From the NCBI RefSeq assembly GCF_013184075.1, contig NZ_JABEQQ010000002.1, forward strand, positions 513,398 to 577,397: a stretch of DNA of 64,000 nt. The letters are read 5' to 3'. The stretch is from Lentilactobacillus kribbianus. Its GTDB lineage: Bacteria > Bacillota > Bacilli > Lactobacillales > Lactobacillaceae. Shown in pieces: positions 8,858 to 19,514 of the stretch. The notes beneath the pieces were generated by a model, which worked only from the letters and a program-made list of their open reading frames with translations, ran no database searches and was not told the DNA's origin. Both the position numbers and the translations under genes were made by a program. The number at the start of each line of letters is the position of its first letter. Positions within the stretch are counted from its first letter, which is position 1.

Positions 8858-9323
8858 GTTTCTTTTCTGCGTCACGTTCCATCATTTCTTTTAATTCTTC
8901 ATAAAAAACAGACATGTCCTTAAACTGACGGTAAACACTTGCGAACCGAATATAGGAAATTTCGTCTAAATCAACTAAATCTGCCATTACTAATTCACCA
9001 ATTTCGGTGCTGGTAACTTCGTTTTCGCCACTACCTTGTAATTTATTGGTAACTTTGTTAACTAAATCAGTAATTGCAGCCATTGAAACCGGCCGTTTTT
9101 CTGCCGCTCGAACAATTCCCCGAGTTAACTTCTCACGATTAAATTCTTCACGATTACCGTTCTTTTTAATTACTAAAAGTGGAGTTGCTTCGATTCGCTC
9201 AAAAGTGGTAAATCGAAAGCCACATTGTTCACACTCACGTCGCCGTCGAATTGCTTTACCATCATCCGTTGGTCGACTATCAACCACCTTAGAACTGCTA
9301 TAACCACAATGTGGACAGTGCAT
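8832..9323 (-). CDS. nrdR: Transcriptional repressor NrdR
   Basis: 163 residues. The N-terminal zinc ribbon has CPHCG at residues 3-7 and CEQCGFRFTTFER at about 31-43, followed by an ATP-cone domain (LLVIKKNGNREEFNREKL). NrdR senses dATP/ATP and represses ribonucleotide reductase genes. It lies between coaE and dnaB, the conserved order. Length and motifs are normal. The 3' end overlaps dnaB by about 26 bases, suggesting coupled translation. Confidence 0.97.
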   Translation of the reverse strand: MHCPHCGYSSSKVVDSRPTDDGKAIRRRRECEQCGFRFTTFERIEATPLLVIKKNGNREEFNREKLTRGIVRAAEKRPVSMAAITDLVNKVTNKLQGSGENEVTSTEIGELVMADLVDLDEISYIRFASVYRQFKDMSVFYEELKEMMERDAEKKHGDDETGE

Positions 9324-9341
9324 AATCTCACCTCACAAATT

Positions 9342-9929
9342 TTACTGTTGGGCAGCTAACCATAAAGCTACCTGAACCTGAGTTTGTTTAATTGAACCAG
9401 AATTGTTAATAATTTCATCAGCCAATGATTGCTTCACACTTAGCGGCCACTGACTAGCAATACGCTTGGTTGCCTCGCCAATGGACAGTTGATTGCGTTG
9501 ACACAATCGTCTCAATTGTTGTTCTGGATTACAATATACTACCATAATTTGATCAACCATTGTTTGATAGCCCTGCTCAAAAAGCATGGGTGCGTCCAAA
9601 ATTACTAATTGTTTGTCTTGATAATTTTTAATTTGATTTGTAATTTCTGCACGAATAAATGGGTCAATAGTTCGTACCAATAATTTCAACTGTGTGGAGT
9701 CATTAAAAACTAGTTCACCTAATTGTTGCCGATTTAAATCGCCATTTTCGGTTAAAATAGTTGGTCCAAAAACTGCTGTAATTGCCGCTAGCCCAGCTGT
9801 CCCTCGAGCTTGTACTTCACGAGTAACTTGATCAGCATCTATGACGGGAATACCCTGTGTCGTTAAATATTTGCTAACTAACGACTTACCAGTAGCAATC
9901 CCTCCCGTGAGTCCGACTATCTTGCTCAT
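9342..9929 (-). CDS. coaE: Dephospho-CoA kinase CoaE
   Basis: 195 residues with the P-loop GLTGGIATGKS at 6-16 and the lid-region motif NPEQQLRRL. It phosphorylates the 3'-hydroxyl of dephospho-CoA, the last step of CoA synthesis. It overlaps the mutM end by 4 bases (ATGA), so it is translated by coupling, and is followed after 18 bases by nrdR. Confidence 0.96.
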   Translation of the reverse strand: MSKIVGLTGGIATGKSLVSKYLTTQGIPVIDADQVTREVQARGTAGLAAITAVFGPTILTENGDLNRQQLGELVFNDSTQLKLLVRTIDPFIRAEITNQIKNYQDKQLVILDAPMLFEQGYQTMVDQIMVVYCNPEQQLRRLCQRNQLSIGEATKRIASQWPLSVKQSLADEIINNSGSIKQTQVQVALWLAAQQ

Positions 9930-10765
9930 TTAACCGCTCCATGAATCACCTGGCAATGAGGGCAAAAACTAGTCCCTCGTTGGGCGACCTTAATTTTTTC
10001 AATGGGTGTTTGGCAGCGTAAACATGGTTCTCCTTTACGTCCATAAACTTGTAAATAATTTTGAAAACTACCTGCTTCGCCATAAGCATTAGAGTAAGAA
10101 TGTACCGTAGTCCCATGCCCATCGATAGCTCGTGCAATCTCATCAATAATATTTGCACGTAAATCGGCTAATTCAGTTTCTGAGATGAGATTTACCGGTT
10201 GTTCAGGATGAATTTTGCTCATCCACAAAACTTCATCAACGTAAATATTGCCTAATCCAGCAATATTGCTTTGATCTAATAAAAATGGTTTGGCCTTACG
10301 GTGACTTTTGCCAAAAATATCAACCATATATTCCAAAGTTAAACTTTGCGCAGTAGGTTCTGGACCGATTGTTTTCAATCCAGCCACCTTATATTCTTCA
10401 CCCGTTTTCACTAAATTCATTCGGCCAAATTTTCGAGTATCATTGTAACGTAATTGACGTCCATCAGTTAAATGAAAAACAATATGGGTATGCTTATCCA
10501 GTTGTTGGCCTTCTGGTTCTACGTCGTACTTTCCTTCCATTCGTAAATGTGACACAATCGTGTACCCATTACTAATACGAATTAAAAGATACTTTCCTCG
10601 ACGGTTAATACCAGTTATCACTTGATGACTCAAAATTTCATTAAATTTTTCTGGGGTAACATCAATCATTTTAGGATATAAAACATCAACCGAGTCAATT
10701 TCACTACCGGCAACTAGTTGTTCCAATCCGCGACGAACCGTTTCCACTTCTGGTAATTCAGGCAT
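9926..10765 (-). CDS. mutM: Formamidopyrimidine-DNA glycosylase MutM (Fpg)
   Basis: 279 residues starting MPELPEVETVRRGLE, where Pro2 is the catalytic nucleophile after Met removal and Glu3 is also catalytic. The C-terminal zinc finger is present (CLRC and CPHC). It removes 8-oxoguanine and nicks the DNA. It follows polA by 11 bases and overlaps coaE by 4, so it belongs to the polA-mutM-coaE-nrdR-dnaB-dnaI run. Full length. Confidence 0.97.
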   Translation of the reverse strand: MPELPEVETVRRGLEQLVAGSEIDSVDVLYPKMIDVTPEKFNEILSHQVITGINRRGKYLLIRISNGYTIVSHLRMEGKYDVEPEGQQLDKHTHIVFHLTDGRQLRYNDTRKFGRMNLVKTGEEYKVAGLKTIGPEPTAQSLTLEYMVDIFGKSHRKAKPFLLDQSNIAGLGNIYVDEVLWMSKIHPEQPVNLISETELADLRANIIDEIARAIDGHGTTVHSYSNAYGEAGSFQNYLQVYGRKGEPCLRCQTPIEKIKVAQRGTSFCPHCQVIHGAVK

Positions 10766-10776
10766 ATAATCAACTC

Positions 10777-13431
10777 CTATTTTGCATTGTACCAGGTCGT
10801 ACCGTAATGACTTTCTACTTTTAGCGGTACTGCTAAAGAAATAGCTGAGTCCATCACCTTAGGTACAATTGCTTTAATTTCTTCTAATTCATTAACAGGA
10901 ACATCAAAAATTAATTCATCATGAACTTGTAATAACATCTTAGTTTTGAATCCTGCTAGTGCTTCATCCATATTAATCATAGCAATTTTAATAATATCAG
11001 CGGCCCCACCTTGAATTGGGGTGTTCATTGCTGTTCGTTCAGCAAATGAGCGTTTGTTAAAGTTCTTGGAATTAATATCTGGAAGGTAACGACGACGTTT
11101 TTCCAATGTTTCCACGTAGCCATGATCTCTAGCAAATTGAACAATCTCTTCCGTATATTTTTTAACACCAGGATACTCTTCAAAATAACGATCAATAAAT
11201 TGACGTGCTTGTTTACGGGTAATTCCAGTATTTTGAGCTAAGCCATAATCACTAATACCATATACAATACCGAAGTTAACGGCTTTGGCTTGGCGCCGTA
11301 GTTCAGGAGTCACCTCATCATTAGAAGCGAGACCAAAGATTCTACGAGCAGTTGCCGCATGGATGTCTTCTCCCTCAGCGAAAGCTTCTTGCATATTCTT
11401 ATCACCAGAAACCGAAGCCAAAACGCGCAATTCGATTTGAGAATAGTCCGAAGAAAAAATATATCCTTGAGGATCTGAAGGCACAAAGGCCGAACGAATT
11501 TGCTTGCCTTCTTCACTACGAATAGGAATATTTTGCAAATTAGGATCAACTGATGATAATCTTCCAGTTTGCGTCAAAGTTTGTAGATAACGTGTATGAA
11601 TCTTGCCATCTTTTGGATTAATTACCTTTAACAAACCAGAAATATAAGTAGACAATAGCTTAGAAACTTGTCGATAATCCAAGATATTTTGCACAATAGG
11701 TGCATCTGGTGCCAACTTTTCCAATACATCAACAGCGGTTGAGTACCCGGTTTTTGTTTTCTTAAGCACCGGTAATCGCATTTTTTCAAATAAAATTTTT
11801 CCTAACTGTTTAGGTGAACTAATGTTAAACTCTTCCCCAGCCTGTTGGTAAATTTGTTGTTCAATTTCAGACAACCGTTCGGTCAACTTACTACCCATTT
11901 CTTCTAGACGATTGGCCTTCACAGAAATACCAGCAATTTCCATTTTAGCTAACACAACTGCCATTGGTAATTCCATTTGCCAGTAAAGTTCAGTTTGATT
12001 ATGTTCATCTAAATCCTTAAACATTTTTTCGTGTAAAGAAGAAATAGCGGCCACTTTATGAACTAAATGTTCAGTAAATTCAGGTTGGTCAACAGGAATG
12101 AAGCGCTTAGCCCCTTTACCATAAACTTCAATATCAGTTTTAATATTATCAAAACCGTGATCGGCCGCTACTTCAGCCACATCATTACTATTATTTAAGG
12201 TATTAAGTAAGTAAGAAACTAGCAATAAATCAAAGTCTACACCTTTTAGCGTTATTCCCAATCGGTTAAGGGCTACCATTGTTTTCTTAGAATCAAATAA
12301 ATTCTTTTTAATCACATTAGATTCTAGTATTGTTATTAACACTTTGTTAGTTAATAATTTAGGATTATTTGAAGCGTACCACTTACCCTCAGTACCAATT
12401 GCAAAGCCAACTATTGCAGCAGTATGATAATTATCATCAGCAAGTTCTAATTGAAAGTTAACTTCATCACCTAATTGATTTAATTCAGCAATATTATCAG
12501 TTGTCAGTACTTGATACTGAATGTTAGTTAATTGACTGGCGTCAGCAATGCCATCATTAGCCATCTGTTTTAAAAATGATTTGAAGTCCATTTTTTCATA
12601 AAATTTAATTAATTTTTCTGTATTCGGTCCTTGATACGTTAAATCAGATAATGAAATGGTCAGGGGGGCATGGCGATTAATTGTTGCTAATTCACGCGCT
12701 AATTCGGCTTTGGCTCGATCATTAATGAGATTTTCCTTTAGCTTTTTACCACTAACCTCATCAATATGCTCATAAATACCGGCAATTGAGTCAAATTGTT
12801 GAATTAGTTTTTGGGCGGTCTTGTCTCCCACCTTAGTAACTCCTGGATAATTATCCGAATTGTCACCTTTCAACCCTTTAATTTCCACAATTTGATCGGG
12901 ACGAACACCAAGTTTTTCTTTCACATAATCCGTAGTATAGGTCTCTAACTCAGTAACACCTTTTTTAGAGACTTGAACCGTCGTTTGATCAGAAGTCAAT
13001 TGAGTTAAATCACGATCACCAGTAATTACTACTATAGAGTAATCACCATTTTGTTCAGCTTGAAAAGCTAATGTTCCGATAATATCATCAGCCTCATAAT
13101 TGGCTAATTCATAAGTTTTGATACCACGATCTTCAATGAGTTCCTTGATATACGGCATTTGTTCTAGTAATTCTGAAGGAGTTTCACTGCGTCCTCCTTT
13201 ATAATCAGGATATTTTTCGGTCCGAAAAGTAGTTTTTCCAGCATCAAATGCTACTAATACTTCATCTGGCTGTTCAGTTGCTAAAACCTTATCCAGCATG
13301 CGGTTAAAACCAAAGATAGCACTAGTATGTAGTCCCTCACTATTTGTAAAACGATCTAATGATTGATACAGTGCATAAAATGCCTTAAAAGCAATGCTAT
13401 TTCCGTCAATTAAAAGTAATTTTTTAGCCAT
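10777..13431 (-). CDS. polA: DNA polymerase I
   Basis: 884 residues. The 5'-nuclease domain shows LLLIDGNSIAFKAFYAL at the start and NYEADDIIGTLA. The polymerase motifs are A (DYSQIELRVLAS), B (RRQAKAVNFGIVYGISDYG) and C (LLQVHDELIFD). In the central 3'-5' exonuclease domain the catalytic DTE is replaced (VNFQLELADD), so proofreading is probably absent, as in most Gram-positive Pol I proteins. Function: Okazaki fragment maturation and excision repair. AAGGAG precedes the ATG and mutM follows after 11 bases. Confidence 0.97.
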   Translation of the reverse strand: MAKKLLLIDGNSIAFKAFYALYQSLDRFTNSEGLHTSAIFGFNRMLDKVLATEQPDEVLVAFDAGKTTFRTEKYPDYKGGRSETPSELLEQMPYIKELIEDRGIKTYELANYEADDIIGTLAFQAEQNGDYSIVVITGDRDLTQLTSDQTTVQVSKKGVTELETYTTDYVKEKLGVRPDQIVEIKGLKGDNSDNYPGVTKVGDKTAQKLIQQFDSIAGIYEHIDEVSGKKLKENLINDRAKAELARELATINRHAPLTISLSDLTYQGPNTEKLIKFYEKMDFKSFLKQMANDGIADASQLTNIQYQVLTTDNIAELNQLGDEVNFQLELADDNYHTAAIVGFAIGTEGKWYASNNPKLLTNKVLITILESNVIKKNLFDSKKTMVALNRLGITLKGVDFDLLLVSYLLNTLNNSNDVAEVAADHGFDNIKTDIEVYGKGAKRFIPVDQPEFTEHLVHKVAAISSLHEKMFKDLDEHNQTELYWQMELPMAVVLAKMEIAGISVKANRLEEMGSKLTERLSEIEQQIYQQAGEEFNISSPKQLGKILFEKMRLPVLKKTKTGYSTAVDVLEKLAPDAPIVQNILDYRQVSKLLSTYISGLLKVINPKDGKIHTRYLQTLTQTGRLSSVDPNLQNIPIRSEEGKQIRSAFVPSDPQGYIFSSDYSQIELRVLASVSGDKNMQEAFAEGEDIHAATARRIFGLASNDEVTPELRRQAKAVNFGIVYGISDYGLAQNTGITRKQARQFIDRYFEEYPGVKKYTEEIVQFARDHGYVETLEKRRRYLPDINSKNFNKRSFAERTAMNTPIQGGAADIIKIAMINMDEALAGFKTKMLLQVHDELIFDVPVNELEEIKAIVPKVMDSAISLAVPLKVESHYGTTWYNAK

Positions 13432-13510
13432 CTATTTCTCCTTTTATCTGAAGCGATACCTAATTATAATTTTAACACTTGATGACAATAATATCAGGCA
13501 TTAGCGCACA

Positions 13511-13542
13511 AAAAAAGCAGTGATATAAATCACCGCTTTTTT
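13511..13542 (-). terminator. Terminator after the BI-1 gene
   Basis: The inverted repeat AAAGCGGTGA/TCACTGCTTT with A- and T-runs lies 2 bases after the BI-1 stop and before the polA promoter region. It separates the BI-1 transcript from polA. Confidence 0.88.
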
Positions 13543-13543
13543 A

Positions 13544-14245
13544 TTAATCTCGATTATCACCTAGGCCAAAAATAGAAAGCATTTGACTAAATAAGTTCAC
13601 AAAATCAAGATAAAGTTGCAAGGCACCGATCACTGCTAAACCAGTAGTTGATACTTGACCATTAGCTTGATTGTAAATGTTTTTCATTCTTTGAGTATCC
13701 GATGCCGTCAAAATGGTAAAAATCACAATGGCAATAACGGAAAAGACAAACGCAATAATACTACTTCTTAAAAACATATTAATGATCATTGCCACAATTA
13801 AGGCAATTAAGGCAGCTGAAGCCTGTGTACCCCACTTCGTTAAATCACGTTTAGTGGTTAAACCAAATAACGTCATTGTAATGAAGATAGCGGCACTAGA
13901 TAAAAATGCTGCCACAATCGAAGTACCGGTGTAAGTTAAAAAGATTGATGAAAACATCACTCCAGTAATCATCGCGTATAACATTAAAAAGATAAAACTT
14001 AATGATGGTCGTTTCATAGCTTGGCTAGTAATAACAAAAGGCATAAAGAACCAAACTAACAAGGAACCCCACATTAACCAGCGATTCTGCATTAATCCAG
14101 CAATTCCAAATACTGAACTCATAAAGTAAGCCGTAGCCGCCGAGATTAAAACCGCTAAGCTCATCCAACCATACATCTTAGTTAAAAAATCGTTAAAACC
14201 TACCGCATTATTAACCATACGGCGATCATCTTGATAATTATTCAT
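13544..14245 (-). CDS. Bax inhibitor-1/YccA family membrane protein
   Basis: 233 residues with about seven hydrophobic segments, starting MNNYQDDRRMVNNAVGFNDFLTKMYGWM; the family's C-terminal ALQLYLDFVNLF...LSIFGLGDNRD is present. Members are integral membrane proteins related to BsYetJ, a pH-sensitive calcium leak channel; the role in lactobacilli is unproven. It is a single-gene unit with its own promoter upstream (14280-14307) and a terminator downstream. Confidence 0.9.
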   Translation of the reverse strand: MNNYQDDRRMVNNAVGFNDFLTKMYGWMSLAVLISAATAYFMSSVFGIAGLMQNRWLMWGSLLVWFFMPFVITSQAMKRPSLSFIFLMLYAMITGVMFSSIFLTYTGTSIVAAFLSSAAIFITMTLFGLTTKRDLTKWGTQASAALIALIVAMIINMFLRSSIIAFVFSVIAIVIFTILTASDTQRMKNIYNQANGQVSTTGLAVIGALQLYLDFVNLFSQMLSIFGLGDNRD

Positions 14246-14279
14246 TTACTCAGATCCTTTCACTTGAAAATTTGTCCCA

Positions 14280-14307
14280 AGTTTAACAGAACCATTAAAA
14301 TTAGCAA
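14280..14307 (-). promoter_or_regulatory. Probable promoter of the BI-1 gene
   Basis: On the minus strand, TTGCTA (14302-14307) and TAAACT (14280-14285) are 16 bases apart, 35 bases before the BI-1 ATG. Confidence 0.55.
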
Positions 14308-14330
14308 GAATTTAACCCACTTCTAAATGA

Positions 14331-15662
14331 TTAATTAATCTTATTACTCAAATGACTTAACAATTCTTCATAAGCATTTTCGTATTTCATAATATCGCCG
14401 GCACCCATAAAGATAACAACGTCATTATCGTAATCTAATAGTGGCGACATATTTTCAACAGTGAGAATTTCACCGCCTTTAGTAATCTTATTAGCCAAAT
14501 CTTGGCTAGAAACGTCGCCAGAAGCCTCTCTAGGTGAGCCATAAATATCAGTTAAGAAAACATGATCAGCCATGTTCAAACTAGAGGCAAAGTCGTCCAT
14601 CAAAGCAATGGTTCGACTAAAAGTATGTGGTTGAAAAACGACCACAATTTCTTTGTTAGGATATTCTTGACGAGCAGCATCTAAAGTAGCCTTAATTTCA
14701 GAAGGATGATGAGCATAGTCGTCAATAATGGTCATATCAGCTACTTTACGTTCTGAAAAACGACGTTTAACTCCTTCAAAGGTTAATAATTCTTCTCTAA
14801 TTTCATTTAAATCAACATCTTCAAAATAGGCCACTGCAATTACAGCCAATGAATTCAAAACGTTGTGTTCCCCAAATAAAGGCACCATAAATTCACCCAA
14901 ATCTTCGCCACGATACATAACATGGAATTGAGATCCTTTAGTAGTTCGTTTAACATCAACGGCTTGAAAATCATCGTCATCATCTAAGCCATAGTAATAA
15001 ATTGGAACATTGGCATGAAGTTTTCTTAAGTTTTTATCATCACCCCAAGCAAAAATGCCTTTCTTAACTTGGCTAGCAAACGTTTGAAAAGCATCAATAA
15101 CGTCATCAATACTTTCATAGTAATCTGGATGATCAAAATCAATGTTGGTCATAATAGCATAGTCTGGATATGTAGCTAAGAAATGGCGACGATATTCATC
15201 GGCTTCATAGACGAAGAAACGAGCATTAGGGACACCTTTACCGCTACCATCACCAACTAAATAATCGGTTGGTGCAATGCCACTTAAAACATGCGCTAAC
15301 AAACCGGTAGTACTAGTTTTACCATGAGCTCCAGCAACCCCAATACTAGTTTTACCTTCAATCAATTTGCCTAAAAATTCATGATAGCGATAAACCGGAA
15401 TGTTCATTGAACGGGCTTTTTTTACTTCTGGGTGATCTTCAGTAAACGCATTTCCAATAATAACAGTCATATTGTCGGTAATATTATTTTCATCAAACGG
15501 CATAATTTTAATGCCAGCCTTCTCCAACCCGCGTTGTGTAAAGGTATATTGCGTGATATCAGATCCCTGCACTTTATCTCCTCGATCATTTAAGATAAGT
15601 GCCATTGCGGCCATTCCTGTCCCTTTAATTCCGATAAAATGGTAAATATTTTGATTATCCAT
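14331..15662 (-). CDS. murC: UDP-N-acetylmuramate--L-alanine ligase MurC
   Basis: 443 residues. The N-terminal UDP-binding glycine motif is [14 protein letters not shown], the Mur-ligase ATP loop is GAHGKTSTT at about 113-121, and the later motifs [10 protein letters not shown] and VFQPHTFSR are present. It adds L-alanine to UDP-MurNAc. It lies directly downstream of sftA, the order conserved across Bacilli. GAAAGGA precedes the ATG. No clear terminator follows before the BI-1 promoter. Confidence 0.97.
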   Translation of the reverse strand: MDNQNIYHFIGIKGTGMAAMALILNDRGDKVQGSDITQYTFTQRGLEKAGIKIMPFDENNITDNMTVIIGNAFTEDHPEVKKARSMNIPVYRYHEFLGKLIEGKTSIGVAGAHGKTSTTGLLAHVLSGIAPTDYLVGDGSGKGVPNARFFVYEADEYRRHFLATYPDYAIMTNIDFDHPDYYESIDDVIDAFQTFASQVKKGIFAWGDDKNLRKLHANVPIYYYGLDDDDDFQAVDVKRTTKGSQFHVMYRGEDLGEFMVPLFGEHNVLNSLAVIAVAYFEDVDLNEIREELLTFEGVKRRFSERKVADMTIIDDYAHHPSEIKATLDAARQEYPNKEIVVVFQPHTFSRTIALMDDFASSLNMADHVFLTDIYGSPREASGDVSSQDLANKITKGGEILTVENMSPLLDYDNDVVIFMGAGDIMKYENAYEELLSHLSNKIN

Positions 15663-15682
15663 AAATACTGTCCTTTCGAGTA

Positions 15683-18055
15683 TTAATTTCTAGTTTGGAT
15701 ACTTTCATCATTGTGATAGTAAACTTCACGTGGTTTAGAGCCATGTTGCTCTGAGATATAATGATGACTTTCCAAGGTGTCAATAATATTAGCGGCTCGA
15801 TTATAGCCAATCGAGAACAAACGTTGCAATTTAGACGTTGAAACCGTATCTTCTTTTGCAATATATTCTAATACCTCAGGCATTAACTCATCTTCATTAC
15901 TAGTCTGAACAATTTTTTTAAGTGAATCAGGAGTAAACATATAATTAGGTTGACCTTGTTGTCTGACAAAGTTAACCACATTTTCTAATTCTTCATTAGT
16001 AACATAAGCCCCTTGCAAACGAACTGGTTGAGGTGAACCATTACCGAGGTAAAGTAAATCACCTTTTCCAAGAAGGGTTTCGGCCCCGCTGGTATCAATT
16101 ATCGTTCGAGAATCAACCTGACTAGAAACCATAAAGGCAATTCTAGTAGGAATGTTATTCTTAATAGTTCCCGTCACAATATCGACACTTGGCCTTTGGG
16201 TAGCCACAATCAAGTGAATACCAGCAGCCCGTGCCTTTTGAGTAATTCGCACAATATAGTCCTGGATTTCATTAGAAGCAACCATCATTAAGTCGGCCAA
16301 TTCATCAATAATAACTAAAATGTAAGGCATTTTGAGACCGAATTCGCCCTGTTCTTCAGCTTTTTCGTTAAATTGTTCAATATTTCGAACCCCGGCCGCC
16401 GATAATTTTTCATAACGTTCATCCATTTCTTTAGTTACCCACTTAAGGGAAGCAGCCGCTTCTTGTGGATCAGAAATAACAGGAGACAACAAGTGTGGGA
16501 TGCCATCATATGGTGCTAGTTCTACTGCCTTAGGGTCAATTAAAAGCAACTTAACTTCAGCAGGGTTGGCTTTGTATAAAATGGATACTAATAAACTGTT
16601 AATAAAGACACTCTTACCAGAACCAGTGGCCCCTGCAATTAGACCATGTGGCATTTTTCTAATATCGGTCACTTGTGGTCGGCCAGAAATATCTACTCCG
16701 ACCGCCGTAGTTAATGGTGATTTTTTATCAGCAAACTTAGCAGTATCAATTACTTCTGATAGCGTCACCGGTCGTGGAGTTGCATTAGGAATTTCGATTC
16801 CGACCGTGGATTTACCAGGAATAGGTGCTTCAATCCGAACATCTTTAGCTGCTAACGCTAATTTTAGATCATCACGCAAATTAACAATACGTTGTACCTT
16901 AACTCCCAATGCTAACTTCACTTGAAATTGGGTTACAGTTGGTCCATTGGTCCAATCGACTACTTCACCATCAACTCCAAATGCTTTTAACGTTTGGTCT
17001 AAAGTATCAACTTGATGTTCTACCCAATCATAAACAGAATCATCTTCATCAGTAATTGGTGGATTTAATAAATCCATGGAAGGAAAGACATATCCTTTGA
17101 CTGGTTCTACTAAATTAACGTGATTACTAGATTCATTATGATTTAACTCTACTTCCGTTGTTTGAGATGGTTGTTGTTGCACTTCTATTTCATCTTCATT
17201 ATTAATAACTGGATCCTGATCAGAATTTGTAACCTCAGTGACAACTTCCTCTACCATTTCAGGTTCTTTAATCGAATCCATTGCTGCTGTTTCATTCTCA
17301 GCAGCGGTTATTCCTTTAGATTCTAATGGATTTTGGAATCGTTGATTAATTGTCGAACTAACTGGAACTGATGGAGTAGAAATAGCAGCTACATCAACGT
17401 CCGTTTTTTTATCAACATCATCGTTGTCAATATCTGATAACTCATCGGTGCTATCAGCGTCTTTTTCATCAGCTGTAGCAGTGACTGGTTTATTGTCCGC
17501 AGCAAAAAAGGGCAAGCTTTCATTATGGTTGCCTTCTCCACCAACAATAGTGGAAAATGACTTACCTAATCCGCCCTTTTCATTTTGTTCTGTATTACTT
17601 GTTTCTTGATCAATGCTTTCGCTACGTTCGCTTAATTCAGGTTCATTCACCGTTGCTTTCAGCGATTCACTATTTTTTTCGACTGATTTTTCTAAATGAT
17701 CTAAATCAATCAGATCCGTTGTCGAATTATCGTCATCAAATAAAATTAAATCATTGTTATCTAACCGTAGTCGCTCAATTACCATTTCATAAAATGAGTT
17801 TCTTTGGCTACGCTGCCGATCAAAAAACTCTACTAACTCTTTACTACCACCATTATTATGTTCAGTGGTCTTGGGTTCGAATTTACGGACCCGAGCAGCT
17901 AAATTGGAAGAGGTTGTAACCTTATTTTGGCTTCTTGGTTTGGACATTGAAGGTTTAACTTTTGATGGTCGTTCTTCAGTTGTTGTCGATTGTTTCATTA
18001 ATTTAGGTTGCTTATCTCGCCAACGATAATAAGCTGGTCCATCATAGTTTTTCAT
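15683..18055 (-). CDS. sftA: DNA translocase SftA (YtpS, FtsK/SpoIIIE family)
   Basis: 790 residues. The first 330 or so are acidic, low in complexity and variable, and I see no transmembrane segment, which fits soluble SftA rather than membrane FtsK/SpoIIIE. The motor has Walker [14 protein letters not shown] (about residue 470) and Walker [12 protein letters not shown]. The C-terminal gamma winged helix includes [19 protein letters not shown], which reads KOPS/SRS-like DNA signals. SftA moves trapped chromosome ends at the septum. It sits between ytpR and murC as in Bacillus (ytpP-ytpR-sftA-murC). Confidence 0.92.
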   Translation of the reverse strand: MKNYDGPAYYRWRDKQPKLMKQSTTTEERPSKVKPSMSKPRSQNKVTTSSNLAARVRKFEPKTTEHNNGGSKELVEFFDRQRSQRNSFYEMVIERLRLDNNDLILFDDDNSTTDLIDLDHLEKSVEKNSESLKATVNEPELSERSESIDQETSNTEQNEKGGLGKSFSTIVGGEGNHNESLPFFAADNKPVTATADEKDADSTDELSDIDNDDVDKKTDVDVAAISTPSVPVSSTINQRFQNPLESKGITAAENETAAMDSIKEPEMVEEVVTEVTNSDQDPVINNEDEIEVQQQPSQTTEVELNHNESSNHVNLVEPVKGYVFPSMDLLNPPITDEDDSVYDWVEHQVDTLDQTLKAFGVDGEVVDWTNGPTVTQFQVKLALGVKVQRIVNLRDDLKLALAAKDVRIEAPIPGKSTVGIEIPNATPRPVTLSEVIDTAKFADKKSPLTTAVGVDISGRPQVTDIRKMPHGLIAGATGSGKSVFINSLLVSILYKANPAEVKLLLIDPKAVELAPYDGIPHLLSPVISDPQEAAASLKWVTKEMDERYEKLSAAGVRNIEQFNEKAEEQGEFGLKMPYILVIIDELADLMMVASNEIQDYIVRITQKARAAGIHLIVATQRPSVDIVTGTIKNNIPTRIAFMVSSQVDSRTIIDTSGAETLLGKGDLLYLGNGSPQPVRLQGAYVTNEELENVVNFVRQQGQPNYMFTPDSLKKIVQTSNEDELMPEVLEYIAKEDTVSTSKLQRLFSIGYNRAANIIDTLESHHYISEQHGSKPREVYYHNDESIQTRN

Positions 18056-18078
18056 TCCATCACACCTACAAAAGTTTA

Positions 18079-18717
18079 TTAGTTAAATAAATGTTGTGCC
18101 TTCTCAAAGTCAAACGGTTCTCCAACATTATATTCATCAGGTAAAATCAATGCGCCAGGTACTTGTGGTGCATTAGGTAATTGTAATTCCCGTCCTGAGA
18201 CGATCATTCCATCACTCTTAACCCCTCTTAATTCACCAGGCCAAATAATTTGACCATTAGGCATCATCGCTCCCACTTTAGCAACGACAACAGTGATATC
18301 TGGTTGCATATTAGGTGAGCCACTAACGATTTGAACTTCTTGATCATTATCAATTTGTGTAACGGTCACATTTAAATGATCTGAATCTGGATGCGGTGTC
18401 ATTGACTTAACGTAACCTACTACAAATTTAGGTTCTTCATCAGCAGTTAACGTTAAATCGAAATCATGGCTATGCAAATATTCATTTAACTTAGCCACTT
18501 GATCCTTACTCAAAATAATTTGACCGTGCACCTCAGCTAGTTCAGGTAAAATAGAACTGGCATTCAAAAAGTTGACACCAATAGTATTATTAGTGTCGGC
18601 ATCAATAATTTGAGCAACATTGTCATGAATCGTGGTGGTTTGATTAGTCACATCTTGGCCCATAATAATAACCAAAGTGTCTCCCATGGTTTGGGAGTTA
18701 TAACTAGAAATTAACAT
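18079..18717 (-). CDS. ytpR: tRNA-binding OB-fold protein YtpR
   Basis: 212 residues. An N-terminal domain of about 95 residues precedes an EMAP-II-like tRNA-binding OB fold (VGYVKSMTPHPDSDHLNVTVTQID...QIVSGSPNMQ...GVKSDGMIVSGRELQL). It resembles the N-terminus of PheRS beta without the synthetase part. The cellular role is not known. AAAGGA precedes the ATG. It is 23 bases from sftA and 20 bases from the thioredoxin gene. Confidence 0.9.
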   Translation of the reverse strand: MLISSYNSQTMGDTLVIIMGQDVTNQTTTIHDNVAQIIDADTNNTIGVNFLNASSILPELAEVHGQIILSKDQVAKLNEYLHSHDFDLTLTADEEPKFVVGYVKSMTPHPDSDHLNVTVTQIDNDQEVQIVSGSPNMQPDITVVVAKVGAMMPNGQIIWPGELRGVKSDGMIVSGRELQLPNAPQVPGALILPDEYNVGEPFDFEKAQHLFN

Positions 18718-18737
18718 TAAAACATCCTTTCCGAAAT

Positions 18738-19061
18738 TTAATTTTCAAGTGAATTAATAAAGTTTTCTACTTCTGCTTTAGTTTTACGATCTTTATTTAC
18801 TAACCGACCAATTTCTTTACCATTATCAAAGGCCACAAAACTAGGAATACCAAAAATATTCAATTCTGCTGCCAAATCAATATTTTCGTCGCGATCTACT
18901 GCTAAGAAAGTATATTGAGGATATTCTTTTTCAATATTAGGCATTTCCGGTTTAATAAATCGGCAATCAGGGCACCAATCAGCTGAGAAAAAGAGCATGT
19001 ATTTGCCGTTACTAATTTTGGTTGTGAGTTCGTTTAAATTCATTTTAGGTAAATTTTCCAT
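18738..19061 (-). CDS. ytpP: Thioredoxin-like protein YtpP
   Basis: 107 residues, one thioredoxin fold, with the active site WCPDC at about residues 28-32 (CPDC rather than the usual CGPC) and the cis-proline in FGIPSF. A thiol-disulfide role is likely but the partner is unknown. First gene of ytpP-ytpR-sftA-murC. AGGGGA precedes the ATG, and a -10-like TATAAT lies upstream at 19115-19120 on this strand. Confidence 0.9.
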   Translation of the reverse strand: MENLPKMNLNELTTKISNGKYMLFFSADWCPDCRFIKPEMPNIEKEYPQYTFLAVDRDENIDLAAELNIFGIPSFVAFDNGKEIGRLVNKDRKTKAEVENFINSLEN

Positions 19062-19196
19062 TATTTATTCCCCTTTTCAAGTTATCGTGCCACCGTTATT
19101 TCTTGCTAACAAATATTATATAACATTTTCACGCAACAAACAGCGACTAGCTGAATAAACTACAACTGTGTTATAAATATTGATGAGGTGAAAAAA

Positions 19197-19514
19197 ATGA
19201 CAACAAAAAATCAAACTATTGCAATAATTTCTACCTGCCTTGGAATAGGTGTAGGCATTTTCTTAATAAATCAAAAAGCCCGTCATCAAAAAGATAAATA
19301 TGCTGACGAACTTTTAAATAAAGCCAAACAATTAACTGGTCAAAGCGACCACGATTTAACTGGATCTTGGATTGAAAAACCAACCACTAAACATGATGAT
19401 TTTTCTGGTGGTTTATCCTATATGTTAGCAGATAAAACCATTATCTATAGTTTTACCGGCAGTGCCAAAAATGGCAAAATGTTATCGTTTAAATCTCAGA
19501 CCTTTTTAAAATGA
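19197..19514 (+). CDS. Small N-terminally anchored protein of unknown function
   Basis: 105 residues from the ATG at 19197, which has GAGG 8 bases upstream; a GTG 9 bases earlier overlaps that SD. One hydrophobic segment near the N-terminus ([17 protein letters not shown]) is followed by a basic stretch, then a mostly polar soluble part ending [19 protein letters not shown] do not recognise a domain. It is divergent from ytpP and its 3' end overlaps trmB on the other strand by 19 bases, so the two transcripts collide. Confidence 0.75.
   Translation: MTTKNQTIAIISTCLGIGVGIFLINQKARHQKDKYADELLNKAKQLTGQSDHDLTGSWIEKPTTKHDDFSGGLSYMLADKTIIYSFTGSAKNGKMLSFKSQTFLK

Noticed and set aside
15655..17919. 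Several open frames on both strands inside sftA
   Set aside because: All overlap the conserved FtsK motor or its acidic linker and lack ribosome-binding sites.
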